Under the pieces are notes generated by a model. That model saw only the letters and a list, made by a program, of their open reading frames with translations, was not told the origin of the DNA and ran no database searches. A stretch of 64,000 nucleotides of DNA. Origin: Primulina eburnea (Eukaryota > Streptophyta > Magnoliopsida > Lamiales > Gesneriaceae). Positions 11,027 through 23,760 of the stretch are shown in pieces; position 1 is the stretch's first letter; every line of letters starts with the position of its first letter. A program made the position numbers and the translations under genes. The stretch spans positions 62,001 to 126,000 of the forward strand of contig NW_027331299.1 of the NCBI RefSeq assembly GCF_022965805.1, read 5' to 3'.

Positions 11027-13067
11027 TGTAAGGCCCGAGATTATATCACTTTAATCCGAGATTATTTAATTTACGAATTTTGGAATGAGGAATTAATTCC
11101 ACGATTTTTGTAATTAAGTTGGATTGAAATTGAATTAAAAAGAGTTATTGGGGCCGAATTGCAATTAGTGTAAAGTTAAGGGACTAAAAGGCAATTAAGG
11201 GAATTGAGTGGGACACTTGTCACCACCATATAACTTGATACTTATATCACAATCTCCAATTTCACATTCCAGAGAAGGAAATGAGCGAGAAACTCCGTAG
11301 AAGTTTAAGTTTCAATTTTGCTTAGAAATTTGATTGTACAAGATTCGGTTATCAGATTTTGAATCCGGACATAGTACTGTACTCCTCTCGTCGACAGCTT
11401 CAACTGGACGTAAGTTTTATTGATTTCTGGTATCATTTGAAAAGATGATGTTGTAGGAATTTGATATAATTCATATATGATGTTCTTGACATGTTAGACA
11501 TCGTAGAATCGAAGTCAGATCAGAAAACGGATTGATTCTGGAATTGTTATGATTTTCTGATTATATTGATTGAGAATTAAATAGATTTGGATTATAGACT
11601 GATTACAAATTGTATCGAATATGGGTTATGATTTGTAATTAATATCTGGTGATGTGGTATTGACGGGGATACTGAGTTTGTACCGTTATGCCGATGATTT
11701 GAATTAAATCCAGGTTAATCAGTTTCAGTGTTGAATTGAGATTGGAATATTAATATTAGTATTCTCGATATGTCGTTTCAGATTTACAGAGACAGTCTTG
11801 AGTTCAGAACTGATATTTCTGCAGATCGAGACTACTAACGAAAGAAAGGTATAAATTAATGTTGAGTTGGGATTGCACAACTCGAGGGAGGTTTGACTCG
11901 AGTTTCCCTAAATCACATACTTTACCTTATTGCATTGATATTTGCATTAAGTTGATTGATGTACTTGCTCTCTTGATATTAGATGACAGGTATTAGACGT
12001 GTTATCTTGTGACAGAAGTGCCGGATAGTGGTGGTATCGCCACGGCACATTGCACGATGTCTCAAGATAGGATATTAGCAATAGAGTTACAGTTCATGAC
12101 AGATAGGTCAGGACACTGGATGTTTGGTTATATCGAGTAATGGAATCTATTACGGAATTCGATATAGGAACACCATATTTGGTTATATCGAGTAAAGGGT
12201 ATTGGAATTCTTCGATTACGGAATTCGATATAGGAATACCAGGGCCATGGTTATATCGAGTAATAGAAATTATGGTTCCATCCTTTACGGAATTCGATAT
12301 AGGAATACCACATCTGGAAACCGGGATCCCTAGACTAGGATTGAGTCTAGTCTAAAACGTAGAGTCACTAGCCTGAGTGACAGCTAGATTGAATGGTATT
12401 GAGTAATACTGATTTATGTTCCTGATATTGGTACATGTCTAGAATAGGAATTATTCTTGAGATTGATTATGTTCCTGATATTTGGTACATGTTTAGAATA
12501 GGAATTATTCTTGATATTGAATTATGTTCCTGATATTTGGTACATGTCTAGAATAGGAATTATTCTTGATATTGAATTATGTTCCTGATTAGGGTACATG
12601 TTTAGAATATGATTTATTCTTGTAATTGATTTATGTCATGATGTTGATATAGGATATGATTGTCTGTTATATGCTTTTATATTGTTTATATGATTGCATG
12701 TATACATGATTTATACTGGGATATTTGTATCTCACCGGAGTTATCCGGCTGTTGTCTTGTCTGTATGTGTGCATGGCAACAGGTGGGCTAGGATCAGGGT
12801 CAAGAAGAGAACGAGGCTGGACTAGATAGCGTGGAGGTCCGGACTTTGAAGCAACTTAGGGTTCAGCACTGACTTATAGTTGAACCTAGTCGGATTATTG
12901 TAGATCATACAATAATTATACGTTATGTTTAATATGTAATTTGAATTTAATTACATTATGTTTCCGCTGTGTAATTTAAAAAGAAAAATTTTTAGACCCT
13001 ATTTATTATGAATGATTAAATATTCCTAAAGACGATTAAGGAATGGATTAGCGTCCGGGTCCCCACA
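11027..13067 (+). repeat. 3' LTR of element A
   Basis: It is 2,041 bp, the same length as the 5' LTR. About five substitutions were seen by eye, for example tttgattg/ttggattg near 11118, gttgaggg/gttaaggg near 11176, and ccctgttt/ccctattt near 13005. It ends gtccccaca and is followed by the TSD aaagt. Confidence 0.93.
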
Positions 13068-16000
13068 AAAGTGTTCCCAAAGTTCTATTTAAAACTTCAG
13101 TTTGTCCATCCGTTTGAGGATGACAAGTAGTAGATTACAACTTTATTGTGCAAAGTTTAGCCCATAAAGTAATCCATAAATAGAATCCCTCCCCTTCTTA
13201 GTCCTAGCCAACCCCAAAATAAAGTCCATAGAAATGTCAATCCAAGCTCTTTTAAGAATAGCACGAAAAAGTGTTCCCAAAGTTCTATTTGCAACTTCAG
13301 TTTGTCCATCCGTTTGAGGATGACAAGTAGTAGATTACAACTTTATTGTGCAAAGTTTAGCCCATAAAGTAATCCATAAATAGAATCCCTCCCCTTCTTA
13401 GTCCTAGGCAACCCCAAAATAAATCCATAGAAATGTCAATCCAAGTTCTTTTAATAATAGCACACAAAAGTGTTCCCAAAGTTCTATTTACAACTTCAGT
13501 TTGTCCATCCGTTTGAGGATGACAAGTAGTAGATTACAACTTTATTGTGCAAAGTTTAGCCCATAAAGTAATCCATAAATAGAATCCCTCCCCTTCTTAG
13601 TCCTAGGCAACCCCAAAATAAAGTCCATAGAAATGTCAATTCAAGTTCTTTTAAGAATAGCACGCAAAAGTGTTCCCAAAGTTCTATTTACAACTTCTGT
13701 TTGTCCATCCGTTTGAGGATGACAAGTAGTAGATTACAACTTTATTGTGCAAAGTTTAGTCCATAAAGTAATCCATAAATAGAACCCATCCCCTTCTTAG
13801 TCATAGGCAACACCAAAATAAAGTTCATAGAAATGTCAATCCAAGTTCTTTTAAGAATAGCACGCAAAAGTGTTCCCAAAGTTCTATTTACAACTTCAGT
13901 TTGTCCATCCGTTTGAGGATGACAAGTAGTAGATTACAACTTTATTGTGCAAAGTTTAGCCCATAAAGTAATCCAAAAATAGAATCCCTCCCCTTCTTAG
14001 AACTAGGCAACCGCAAAATAAAGTCCATAGAAATGTCAATCCAAGTTCTTTTAAGAATAGCACGCAAACGTGTTCTCAAAGTTCTATTTACAACTTCAGT
14101 TTGTCCATCCGTTTGAGGATGACAAGTAGTAGATTACAACTTTATTGTGCATAGTTTAGCCCATAAAAAAATCCATAAATAGATTCCCTCCCCTTCTTAG
14201 TCCTAGGAACCCCAAAATAAAGTCTATAGAAATGTCAATCCAAGTTCTTTTAAGAATAGCACGCAAAAGTGTTCTCAAAGTTCTATTTACAACTTCAGTT
14301 TGTCCATCCGTTTGAGGATGACAAGTAGTAGATTACAACTTTATTGTGCAAAGTTTAGCCCATAAAGTAATCCATAAATAGAATCCCTCCCCTTCTTAGT
14401 CCTAGACAACCCCAAAATAAGTCCATAGAAATGTCAATCCAAGTTCTTTTAAGAATAGCACGCAAATGTGTTCTCAAAGTTCTATTTGCAACTTCGGTTT
14501 GTCCATCCGTTTGAGGATGACAAGTAGTAGATTACAACTTTATTGTGCAAAGTTTAGCCCATAAAGTAATCTATAAATAGAATCCCTCCCCTTCTTAGTC
14601 CTAGGCAACCCCAAAATAAAGTCCATAGAAATGTCAATCCAAGTTCTTTTAAGAATAGCACGCAAACGTGTTCTCAAAGTTCTATTTACAACTTCAGTTT
14701 GTCCATCCGTTTGAGGATAACAAGTAGTAGATTACAACTTTATTGTGCAAAGTTTAGCCCATAAAGTAATCCATAAATAGAATCTCTCCCCTTCTTAGTC
14801 CTAGGCAACCCCAAAATAAAGTCCATAGAAATGTCAATCCAAGTTCTTTTAAGAATAGCACGCAAAAGTGTTCCCAAAGTTCTATGTACATCTTCAGTTT
14901 GTCCATCCGTTTGAGGATGACAAGTAGTAGATTACAACTTTATTGTGCAAAGTTTAGCCCATAAAGTAATCCATAAATAGAATCCCTCCCCTTCTTAGTC
15001 CTAGGCAACCCCAAAATAAATTCCATAGAAATGTCAATCCAAGTTCTTTTTAAGAATAGCACGCAAAAGTGTTCCCAAAGTTCTATTGACAACTTCAGTT
15101 TGTCCATCCGTTTGAGGATGACAAGTAGTATATTACAACAATATTGAGCAAAGTTTAGCCCATAAAGTAATCCAAAAATAGAATCCCTCCCCTTCTTAGT
15201 CCTAGGCAACCCCAAAATAAACTCCATAGAAATGTCAATCCAAGTTCCTTTTAAGAATAGCACGCAAAAGTGTTCCCAAAGTTCTATTTACAACTTCAGT
15301 TTGTCCATCCGTTTGAGGATGACAAGTAGTAGATTACAACTTTATTGTGCAAAGTTTAGCCCATAAAGTAATCCATAAATAGAATCCATCCCCTTCGTAG
15401 TCCTAAGCAACCCCAAAATAAAGTCCATAGAAATGTCAATCCAAGTTCTTTTAAGAATAGCACGCAAAAGTGTTCCCAAAGTTCTATTTACAATTTCAGT
15501 TTGTCCATCCGTTTGAGGATGACAAGTAGTAGATTACAACTTTATTGTGCAAAGTTTAGCCCATAAAGTAATCCATAAATAGAATCCCTCCCCTTCTTAG
15601 TCCTAGGCAACCCCAAAATAAACTCCATAGAATGGTCAATCCAAGTTCCTTTTAAGAATAGCACGCAAAAGTGTTCCCAAAGTTCTATTTAAAACTTCAG
15701 TTTGTCCATCCGTTTGAGGATGACAAGTAGTAGATTACAACTTTATTGTGCAAAGTTTAGCCCATAAAGTAATCCATAAATAGAATCCCTCCCCTTCTTA
15801 GTCCTAGCCAACCCCAAAATAAAGTCCATAGAAATGTCAATCCAAGTTCTTTTAAGAATAGCACGCAAAAGTGTTCCCAAAGTTCTATTTACAACTTCAG
15901 TTTGTCCAACCGTTTGAGGATGACAAGTAGTAGATTACAACTTTATTGTGCAAAGTTTAGCCCATAAAGTAATCCATAAATAGAATCCCTCTCCTTCTTA

Positions 16001-18144
16001 GTCCTAGGCAACCCCAAAATAAATCCATAGAAATGTCAATCCAAGTTCTTTTAATAATAGCACGCAAAAGTGTTCCCAAAGTTCTATTTACAACTTCAGT
16101 TTGTCCATCCGTTTGAGGATGACAAGTAGTAGATTACAACTTTATTGTGCAAAGTTTAGCCCATAAAGTAATCCATAAATAGAATCCCTCCCCTTCTTAG
16201 TCCTAGGCAACCCCAAAATAAAGTCCATAGAAATGTCAATCCAAGTTCTTTTAAGAATAGCACGCAAAAGTGTTCTCAAAGTTCTATTTACAACTTCAGT
16301 TTGTCCATCCGTTTGAGGATGACAAGTAGTAGATTACAACTTTATTGTGCAAAGTTTAGCCCATAAAGTAATCCATAAATAGAATCCCTTCCCTTCTTAG
16401 TCCTAGGCAACCCCAAAATAAGTCCATAGAAATGTCAATCCAAGTTCTTTTAAGAATAGCACGCAAATGTGTTCTCAAAGTTCTATTTACAACTTCGGTT
16501 TGTCCATCCGTTTGAGGATGACAAGTAGTAGATTACAACTTTATTGTGCAAAGTTTAGCCCATAAAGTAATCCATAAATAGAATCCCTCCCCTTCTTAGT
16601 CCTAGGCAACCCCAAAATAAAGTTCATAGAAATGTCAATCCAAGTTCTTTTAAGAATAGCACGCAAACGTGTTCTCAAAGTTCTATTTACAACTTCAGTT
16701 TGTCCATCCGTTTGAGGATAACAAGTAGTAGATTACAACTTTATTGTGCAAAGTTTAGCCCATAAAGTAATCCATAAATAGAATCTCTCCCCTTCTTAGT
16801 CCTAGGCAACCCCAAAATAAAGTCCATAGAAATGTCAATCCAAGTTCTTTTAAGAATAGCACGCAAAAGTGTTCCCAAAGTTCTATGTACATCTTCAGTT
16901 TGTCCATCCGTTTGAGGATGACAAGTAGTAGATTACAACTTTATTGTGCAAAGTTTAGCCCATAAAGTAATCCATAAATAGAATACCTCCCCTTCTTAGT
17001 CCTAGGCAACCCCAAAATAAAGTCCATAGAAATGTCAATCCAAGTTCTTTTTAAAAATAGCACGCAAAAGTGTTCCCAAAGTTCTATTGACAACTTCAGT
17101 TTGTCCATCCGTTTGAGGATGACAAGTAGTATATTACAACAATATTGAGCAAAGTTTAGCCCATAAAGTAATCCAAAAATAGAATCCCTCCCCTTCTTAG
17201 TCCTAGGCAACCCCAAAATAAACTCCACAGAAATGTCAATCCAAGTTCCTTTTAAGAATAGCACGCAAAAGTGTTCCCAAAGTTCTATTTACAACTTCAG
17301 TTTGTCCATCCGTTTGAGGATGACAAGTAGTAGATTACAACTTTATTGTGCAAAGTTTAGCCCATAAAGTAATCCATAAATAGAATCCATCCCCTTCGTA
17401 GTCCTAGGCAACCCCAAAATAAAGTCCATTGAAATGTCAATCCAAGTTCTTTTAAGAATAGCACGCAAAAGTGTTCCCAAAGTTCTATTTACAATTTCAG
17501 TTTGTCCATCCGTTTGAGGATGACAAGTAGTAGATTACAACTTTATTGTGCAAAGTTTAGCCCATAAAGTAATCCATAAATAGAATCCCTCCCCTTCTTA
17601 GTCCTAGGCAACCCCAAAATAAAGTCTATAGAATTTCAATCCAAGTTCTTTTAAGAATAGCACGCAAACGTGTTCTCAAAATTCTATTTACAACTTCAGT
17701 TTGTCCATCCGTTTGAGGATGACAAGTAGTAGATTACAACTTTATTGTGCAAAGTTTAGTCCATAAAAAAATCCATAAATAGAATCCCTCCCCTTCTTAG
17801 TCCTATGCAACCCCAAAATAAAGTCTATAGAAATGTCAATCCAAGTTCTTTTAAGAATAGCACGCAAAAGTGTTCCCAAAGTTCTATTTACAACTTCAGT
17901 TTGTCCATCCGTTTGAGGATTACAAGTAGTATATTACAACAATATTGAGCAAAGTTTAGCCCATAAAGTAATCCAAAAATAGAATCCCTCCCCTTCTTAG
18001 TCCTAGGCAACCCCAAAATAAAGTCAATAGAAATGTCAATCCAAGTTCCTTTTAAGAATAACACGCAAAAGTGTTCCCAAAGTTCTATTTACAACTTCAG
18101 TTTGTCCATCCGTTTGAGGATGACAAGTAGTAGATTACAACTTT
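13068..18144 (-). repeat. Satellite array, part 2: ~25 copies of the 200-bp monomer
   Basis: Continues part 1 in phase after the aaagt duplication. Minus-strand integrase frames are visible, for example at 14940-15263 and 16941-17264, where a monomer with one extra T links two units into a 107-codon frame. Those two places are 2,001 bp apart and share rare variants (tgtacatcttcag, caatttcag, ccttcgtag), which points to a ten-monomer duplication. The array stops at 18144 at the acttt target of the Cassandra element. Confidence 0.95.
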
Positions 18145-18197
18145 TGTGAGGCCCGGGGCCGAAGAGGGCGGGGGGTGAACGCCGGTGCCATCAGTTG
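18145..18197 (+). repeat. First 53 bp of the Cassandra 5' LTR
   Basis: This stretch matches the start of the second Cassandra LTR (44422 onward) with one difference (cccgggg against cccaggg) and ends in agttg, the target duplicated by element B. It continues at 44008. Confidence 0.92.
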
Positions 18198-19427
18198 TGT
18201 CACACCCTTACTCTATACTTAGCATGATTACCATAATCAAAATAAGGTTTGAATGATGTAACTATAGTATGAAGCAAATCAAACAAGAGGCATCACTTTG
18301 ATGGTTTATAAAAATTTTGGCATGATGTCCCTATATTTTGTATACACCAAAACTCAAGCAATACTATTCATATATACATAAAAACATATTTCATATACAA
18401 ACGTACATTGTACCATCACATATATCATAGAACTTGTTTCAAACCCTTACATTAGTTTCATTATAATACATATGCGGAAGCTATACAATAAGAAGCCCGG
18501 TTCTTGTCGAGGTGAGACACGTCACAACCATCCCTTGGTGAACCGGCATCCTATGCATCTTCACTACCTGATCCTGTAATACATGAGCTACGTGAGTTTA
18601 TAAAACTCAATAAGTTGGCACTTATATGTATCAATATGCATCGAAGGAACATATATATCAAGTCGTGACAACAATGAAACTTTAAACCATGTCATATCAT
18701 AGCATATATTCATGTTCATGTTTGTACTTGAGCCTCATTAGTTGACCTGTACTACCGTGCTTGCTTTATTATATAGCTACTACTGTGTTGGACGTCAGGG
18801 AGCAACCTTTGGCAACCCCACGCCCCATGAACATATATTGGCCAATAGCTTTGGTGGACTTAAAACCACCCATGATGTCAACAAGCTCTATATCATGTAA
18901 AATCAATCATTTTTCCTTTCAATGTTCTTGTTCTTGGTCATGACATAGCACCCAACATCAATATTCATGAGTTCCTTACATATTTAATACATAACAATGG
19001 CATATGGTGCTATGTTTCATCAATAAACATACTAACAATGTACATATATCAATAAACAATGCAAAGCATTTGAAATCCATAATATTACTCATGTATTACT
19101 TCAAGAACATGCCAACTTACAGTCCAAGCTTAAGAACACTGGTTTGAGACGGTGTTTCTCGCTCCTATGCTGTCAAACATAACAATAATTCAATCACTAT
19201 ATCTATACTAGGTGAAGTTTGCTCCTCTACCTTTATAATAAACAAAAGAGATGAAAACTTACACCTTTAGGAAGCTCTTGGGATGAAGAACAAAGTTCTA
19301 ACTTCAATTCTATGAAAGGAATGAAGAAGAAAGCATTTGGAAGAAATTCTCTAAGTTTTGTTTCGAGTTTATGCTGTTAGAGAGGTTGAGGATGGTGGAA
19401 AGTGCTTAGAAAACCCGATACTTATCT

Positions 19428-19434
19428 CTTTATA
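19428..19434 (-). promoter_or_regulatory. Putative TATA box of the B LTR
   Basis: On the minus strand the sequence reads tataaag, immediately downstream of the three GC-rich units. The same motif is at 43217-43223 in the other LTR. Promoter use is inferred from position only. Confidence 0.5.
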
Positions 19435-19437
19435 CAG

Positions 19438-19625
19438 CAGGTTCGCTAGGGCGGACGCTTTTTACCGCTAGGGCAAGTAAATCTCGGTCCTACATATTTT
19501 ATTTCTGCACAGGTTCGCTAGGGCGGACATTTTTGACCGCTAGGGCGAGCAAGTTTCGGCCCTATACATTTTATTCCTGCACAGGCTCGCTAGGGCGGAC
19601 ATTTTTGACCGCTAGGGCGAGCCAG
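19438..19625 (-). repeat. Three tandem 72-bp units with cgctagggcgg / ccgctagggcg blocks
   Basis: Starts of gctagggcgg recur about every 72 bp (near 19445, 19517 and 19589). Within each unit, two GC-rich blocks surround an AT-rich spacer (acatttttga). The layout mimics the GC-rich inverted repeats of the C and D LTRs, and here too they sit directly upstream of the TATA-like motif. The second copy lies at 43227-43415. Confidence 0.8.
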
Positions 19626-20213
19626 TTTCGGCTCTGCACACTGATTCATCAGAAATCGCTCCAGAAACGGCTCTTTCCTTCATAATCTGGAAAAGTTGTA
19701 AACTACAAAGTTGTAGCCCTATGTCTTGGCGTTAAGCTCTCCAAATTTCAGGTCATTTGGAGGTCTGAGTAAAAAGTTATGCCCATTCTCCTAACATGTG
19801 TCAGTGAAGGAATGACGGTATACACGACACACTTCGGGGCACTTTTGGCTTGTCTTCCACAATGATTTGGACAAAACTCAAAACGTCAAAGTTGTAGCAT
19901 TATATCTTAGCTTTCTAACGGTTAAGGCCTCACACAATTTGGATCAATATTCAAATCATTATGCTAAAACCCGTAAAAACTACCATATCTACACCTCATT
20001 TCCTACCAACTTCATAACACTATTTCTATGTACACATCTTACCATCACTATTTTGACATTTATTCATTCTCAATGCACCATAACAATATAAAAGTCATGT
20101 TCAATCTCAATATTTATACTTCAATCATCACGTGAAATCTAATAAGGTAATTAACTACAAAATAAACGACATAAACGTGTTATAATCCTTTGTACGAGTA
20201 ACCGGGCATTACA

Positions 20214-20227
20214 ATTCTCCCCTCCTT
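20214..20227 (-). promoter_or_regulatory. Polypurine tract of element B
   Basis: On the minus strand aaggaggggagaat abuts the 3' LTR, the correct place for plus-strand priming. Confidence 0.85.
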
Positions 20228-22303
20228 CAAAGAATTTCGTCCTCGAAATTTGACGTACCATATAGTTCGGGATATCTCTGTTGAATCTCGTCTTCTCGCT
20301 CCCAAGTTGCTTCTTCGATTGCATGATTTCGCCATAACAGTTTCACCAAGGGTATTTCCTTGCCTCGTAATACTTTTGATTTCCTATCGAGGATTTGGAC
20401 TGGTCGTTCTTCATACGAGAGATTCGATGCAAGCTCCAATGGTTCGTAATGAAGAACGTGAGAAGGATTGGCCAAATACTTTCGTAGCAAGGAAACATGA
20501 AAAACGTTATGAACATTGGATAAGTTCGGTGGTAAAGCAACTCGGTAGGCCCTGTCTCCTATCCTTTCCAAGATTTCAAATGGACCGATATATCTTGGAC
20601 TCAATTTTCCCTTCTTACCAAAACGCAAAATGCCCTTCAGTGGTGATATCTTTACAAATACATGGTCACCAACCTGAAATTCCAATCGACAACGTCGCAC
20701 ATCAGCATAGCTTTTCTGTCGACTCTGAGCAGTGTGCATTCTTTCTCTGATCTTGGTTACCAATTCAGCTGTTTGTTGTACCAATTCAGGGCCTATTAAC
20801 TTTCGTTCTCCTACTTCATCCCAATGAACTGGAGATCGACATTTTCTACCATATAATGCAGTGTATGGTGCCATTCCAATGCTTGACTGATAGCTATTGT
20901 TATATGTAAACTCAGCCAACGGTAGTTTACTGTCCCAACTACCCGGGAAGTCAATAGTACATGCCCTCAACATATCTTCTAAGATCTGATTCACTCGTTC
21001 TGATTGTCCATCAGTTTGAGGGTGGAATGCTGTGCTGAATGACAATCGAGTTCCCATAGCATGATGCAAGCTTTTCCAAAATGCAGATGTAAATTTGGGA
21101 TCTCTATCAGATACAATGGACACTGGGATGCCATGAAGCCTCACTATCTCCTTGATGTATTCTTCGGCATATTGATTCATCGTGTATGTGGTCTTCACCG
21201 GAAGAAAGTGAGCTGATTTTGTAAGTCGATCGACAATAACCCATATAGCATTGAATCCTCTTTGTGTTCTTGGCAAACCAAGGATGAAATCCATTGTGAT
21301 ATGTTCCCATTTCCACTCAGGAATGGGTAGCGGTTTCAGAAGTTCTGCTGGTCTTTGATGTTCAATCTTGACCTGTTGACAAGTTAGACATTGTGCAACA
21401 AATTGAGCAATGTCCTTTTTCATACCTGGCCACCAAAATAATGGTTTCAAATCCTTGTACATTTTCGTGCCTCCTGGATGGATCGAATAGGGAGTAGCAT
21501 GAGCATCAATCAGAATTTCGTTCCTGATCGTTCCTTGTTTTGGGACACACAATCTACCCTGATATGTCCATATTCCTGCCCCATTCAACTCAAAGTTCGA
21601 ATGTCCTTTATCCTCATCTCGCTGTCTCAATTGCTGGAATTCATTATCTGTATTTTGTTCGACCTTGATCCTGTCTGCAAGCGTTGGTCGAATCATGAGA
21701 GATGATAATTTGATTGCAGATCCCTTTGGAATAACATCAAGCTTCAAGTTCTGCAAATCCCATAAAATTTGTTCTTGTACTTGCATTGCAGCAATAGAAC
21801 TGGACTTTCGACTTAACGCATCTGCAACAACATTGGCTTTGCCTGGATGATAATTAATAACACAATCGTAATCCTTCACTAATTCCAACCAACGTCGTTG
21901 TCTCATATTCAGTTCTTTTTGCGTGAATAAATATTTCAGACTCTTGTGATCCGTATATATTTCACACCGTTCGCCATACAGATAATGTCGCCATATTTTC
22001 AACGCAAATACCACTGCTGCCAGTTCTAAGTCATGTGTGGGATAGTTCTTTTCATATTCATTTAATTGTCTTGAGGCATAAGCAATCACCTTCCCGTGCT
22101 GCATTAAAACTGCTCCTAAACCTTGTTTCGAAGCATCACTGTATACCACAAAATCTCCTGGTCCTTCTGGTATAGCAAGGACTGGTGCTGAAGTCAATTT
22201 TGCCTTTAACTCTTGAAAACTGCGATCACATGCTTAGTCCCATACAAATTTCACATTCTTTCGGGTTAAAGCAGTCAAAGGCAATGCTATCTTAGAAAAT
22301 CCT
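20227..22303 (-). pseudogene. Element B pol, second half: RNase H, integrase, chromodomain-like C-terminus
   Basis: A 656-codon open frame (22197 to 20227) carries RNase H at residues ~15-130 (acidic residues D21, E58, D83, D126), the integrase zinc finger (H233, H240, C270, C273), and the integrase core with D303, D364 and E400. A GPF-type motif lies near 539 and a chromodomain-like end at ~597-645 (VQILDRK...WRNH...EEATWE). These are the parts that remove tRNA/RNA primers, insert the cDNA and may steer it to chromatin. Between 22303 and 22198 the frame continues from the element C insertion point, but it contains an in-frame stop at 22234-22236, in a WD-stop-ACD context. B is therefore broken twice in pol: by this stop and by element C. 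The end of the frame overlaps the polypurine tract. Confidence 0.92.
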
Positions 22304-22437
22304 TGTAATGCCCGAGAATTTGATTATCGTAATTTGCTATAAGATTAGTGAAGTAAATAGATATAATTGTAAACGGGCCATTACGAGACTAGATTGGACA
22401 AAGAATATAAATTTCACCAGTACCGGGCAGAACTAGT

Positions 22438-22650
22438 GGCGCCCGAGCGGTAGAAAGTGACCGCCCGAGCGCCAATGCTCAAGAGATGAACGTTCGGGCA
22501 GAATGTGTGGCGCCCGGGCGGTAAGTTATGACCGCCCGAGCGCCAGAGTCTCACACCTCGCGGCAGAACGTTCCGCGCCCGGGCGGTAGAACTCGACCGC
22601 CCGAGCGCCGAGCTCGCGCCCGGGCGGTAAGTTTCAACCGCCCGAGCGCC
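22438..22650 (+). promoter_or_regulatory. Four GC-rich inverted repeats in U3 of the C LTR
   Basis: Units at 22438-22473, 22509-22544, 22574-22610 and 22614-22650 each have the form gcgcccgggcgg - AT-rich 10-12 bp - ccgcccgagcgc, pairing with one mismatch. They lie about 50-270 bp upstream of the TATA box. They could form DNA cruciforms or bind a factor; CG sites make them likely methylation targets. Function is inferred. Confidence 0.75.
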
Positions 22651-22701
22651 AGCGAAGATTTGCAAGAACGAGCCACGTTTCATTGGCATGCAAGGGAGAT
22701 A

Positions 22702-22710
22702 TATATAAAA
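22702..22710 (+). promoter_or_regulatory. Putative TATA box of the C LTR
   Basis: tatataaaa lies just after the GC-rich inverted repeats and about 395 bp into the LTR, a suitable place for the U3/R promoter. The 3' LTR carries the same motif at 29431-29439. Confidence 0.6.
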
Positions 22711-23760
22711 CGAAAATCCCTCAGAATTCTTATCAGAATAGAAAAGGGAAAAGCTCCGTGAAGCTTTTGCGATTCTTGCGCCGGTAGTTTTCAATCCGTC
22801 CGTCTGAATTGAAATCCGACTTCGGTACCGTGTTCCTAGCGTTGTAGGCTACGCGTGGACGTAAGTTTTACGATGTTTTGGCATGTCTTGAAATTATGAT
22901 ATTGCAGGAATCAGATATGATTCATATATGTTGTTTCTGACATATTAGACATCGTATAATTCCAAACGGATTTAAGAACGGACACCGTATCGAATTGTTA
23001 TGAATTTTAGAGTTGAATTGACTGGGTGTTGGTACCAGATTTATACCATTATCAGTTAGAAATTGGGGGAATTGATATAGAATGTTTAATAGATAGATAG
23101 GTGCTGATTTGGATTAGTAATTGCTAAATTGTGTATCAATATTTCCATTTCAGATTCGTATTGGTGTCAACCGTGACAGCAACAGTGCGACGAAAGGTAT
23201 AAGTCATGTTTTGTTTGGGGAGATGCAACTCAAATAAGATATTATTTGAGTTTTCCAACCAAAATCACATACGAGTATTATTAGATATATGGTAACATGT
23301 TATGAATTGTGTATAGCATTATATTCATTCTTTTAACATGTTTATGCTTTGATTTCAGAATTGTATTCAAGCATGTATGATCAGTATGATATTCAGATAT
23401 GAATGTGATTATACGTTGTTTACATATGGATATTCATTGCATATGAGATAGGAGAGTCTTTGACAGGTATTGTCAGCTAGACGTTTCGGTGTATCTCAGA
23501 ATAGGAGTAGGCATTACTCTTATTGCTGCCGTTGATACAGCTCAGACCGAAGTCTAGGAATGAGACATACATTACCCCGATTGGAGGGTAGGTAGTGACG
23601 TCTTGTTCACCCGGGATCCCTAGAGTTCTAGTCGAGTCGAGTCCAGACATGATTTGATTCGCATTGCATTGCATGTGCATATGGTGTCATTCATGATAGC
23701 ATGTTTCATGTTTAATTGATTATATGCATTTATACATGTTTATACTGGGATTTGTTCTCA

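Larger units (their letters stand above)
5868..13067 (+). mobile_element. Element A: 7,200-bp non-autonomous Ty3/gypsy LTR retrotransposon
   Basis: Two 2,041-bp LTRs flank a 3,118-bp interior. The element is bordered by the TSD aaagt (5863-5867 and 13068-13072), and the satellite resumes in phase. LTRs begin tgtaaggcccg and end gtccccaca. A primer site and a polypurine tract are in the right places. The interior is a decayed, shortened gag-pol with no long reading frame. The two LTRs differ at only about five sites by eye, so insertion was recent although the coding region is long dead. This points to a non-autonomous element copied by proteins supplied in trans. Confidence 0.93.
18198..20213 (-). 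repeat. 3' LTR of element B
   Basis: Intact 2,016-bp LTR (minus-strand sense). It carries three 72-bp GC-rich units at 19438-19625, just upstream in the minus sense of a TATA-like motif at 19428-19434. The rest has no recognisable gene; small open frames here are not conserved. Confidence 0.92.

Noticed and set aside
18761..18943. A small gene in the B LTR, and another at 19867-20091 repeated at 43656-43880
   Set aside because: Both lie wholly within the B LTR, have no domain, and are not needed to explain the region.
22414..22794. A 126-codon minus-strand gene (also 29143-29523) and a 77-codon plus-strand one
   Set aside because: They lie in the GC-rich inverted repeats of the C LTR; the Arg/Pro/Gly-rich protein is a by-product of those repeats.
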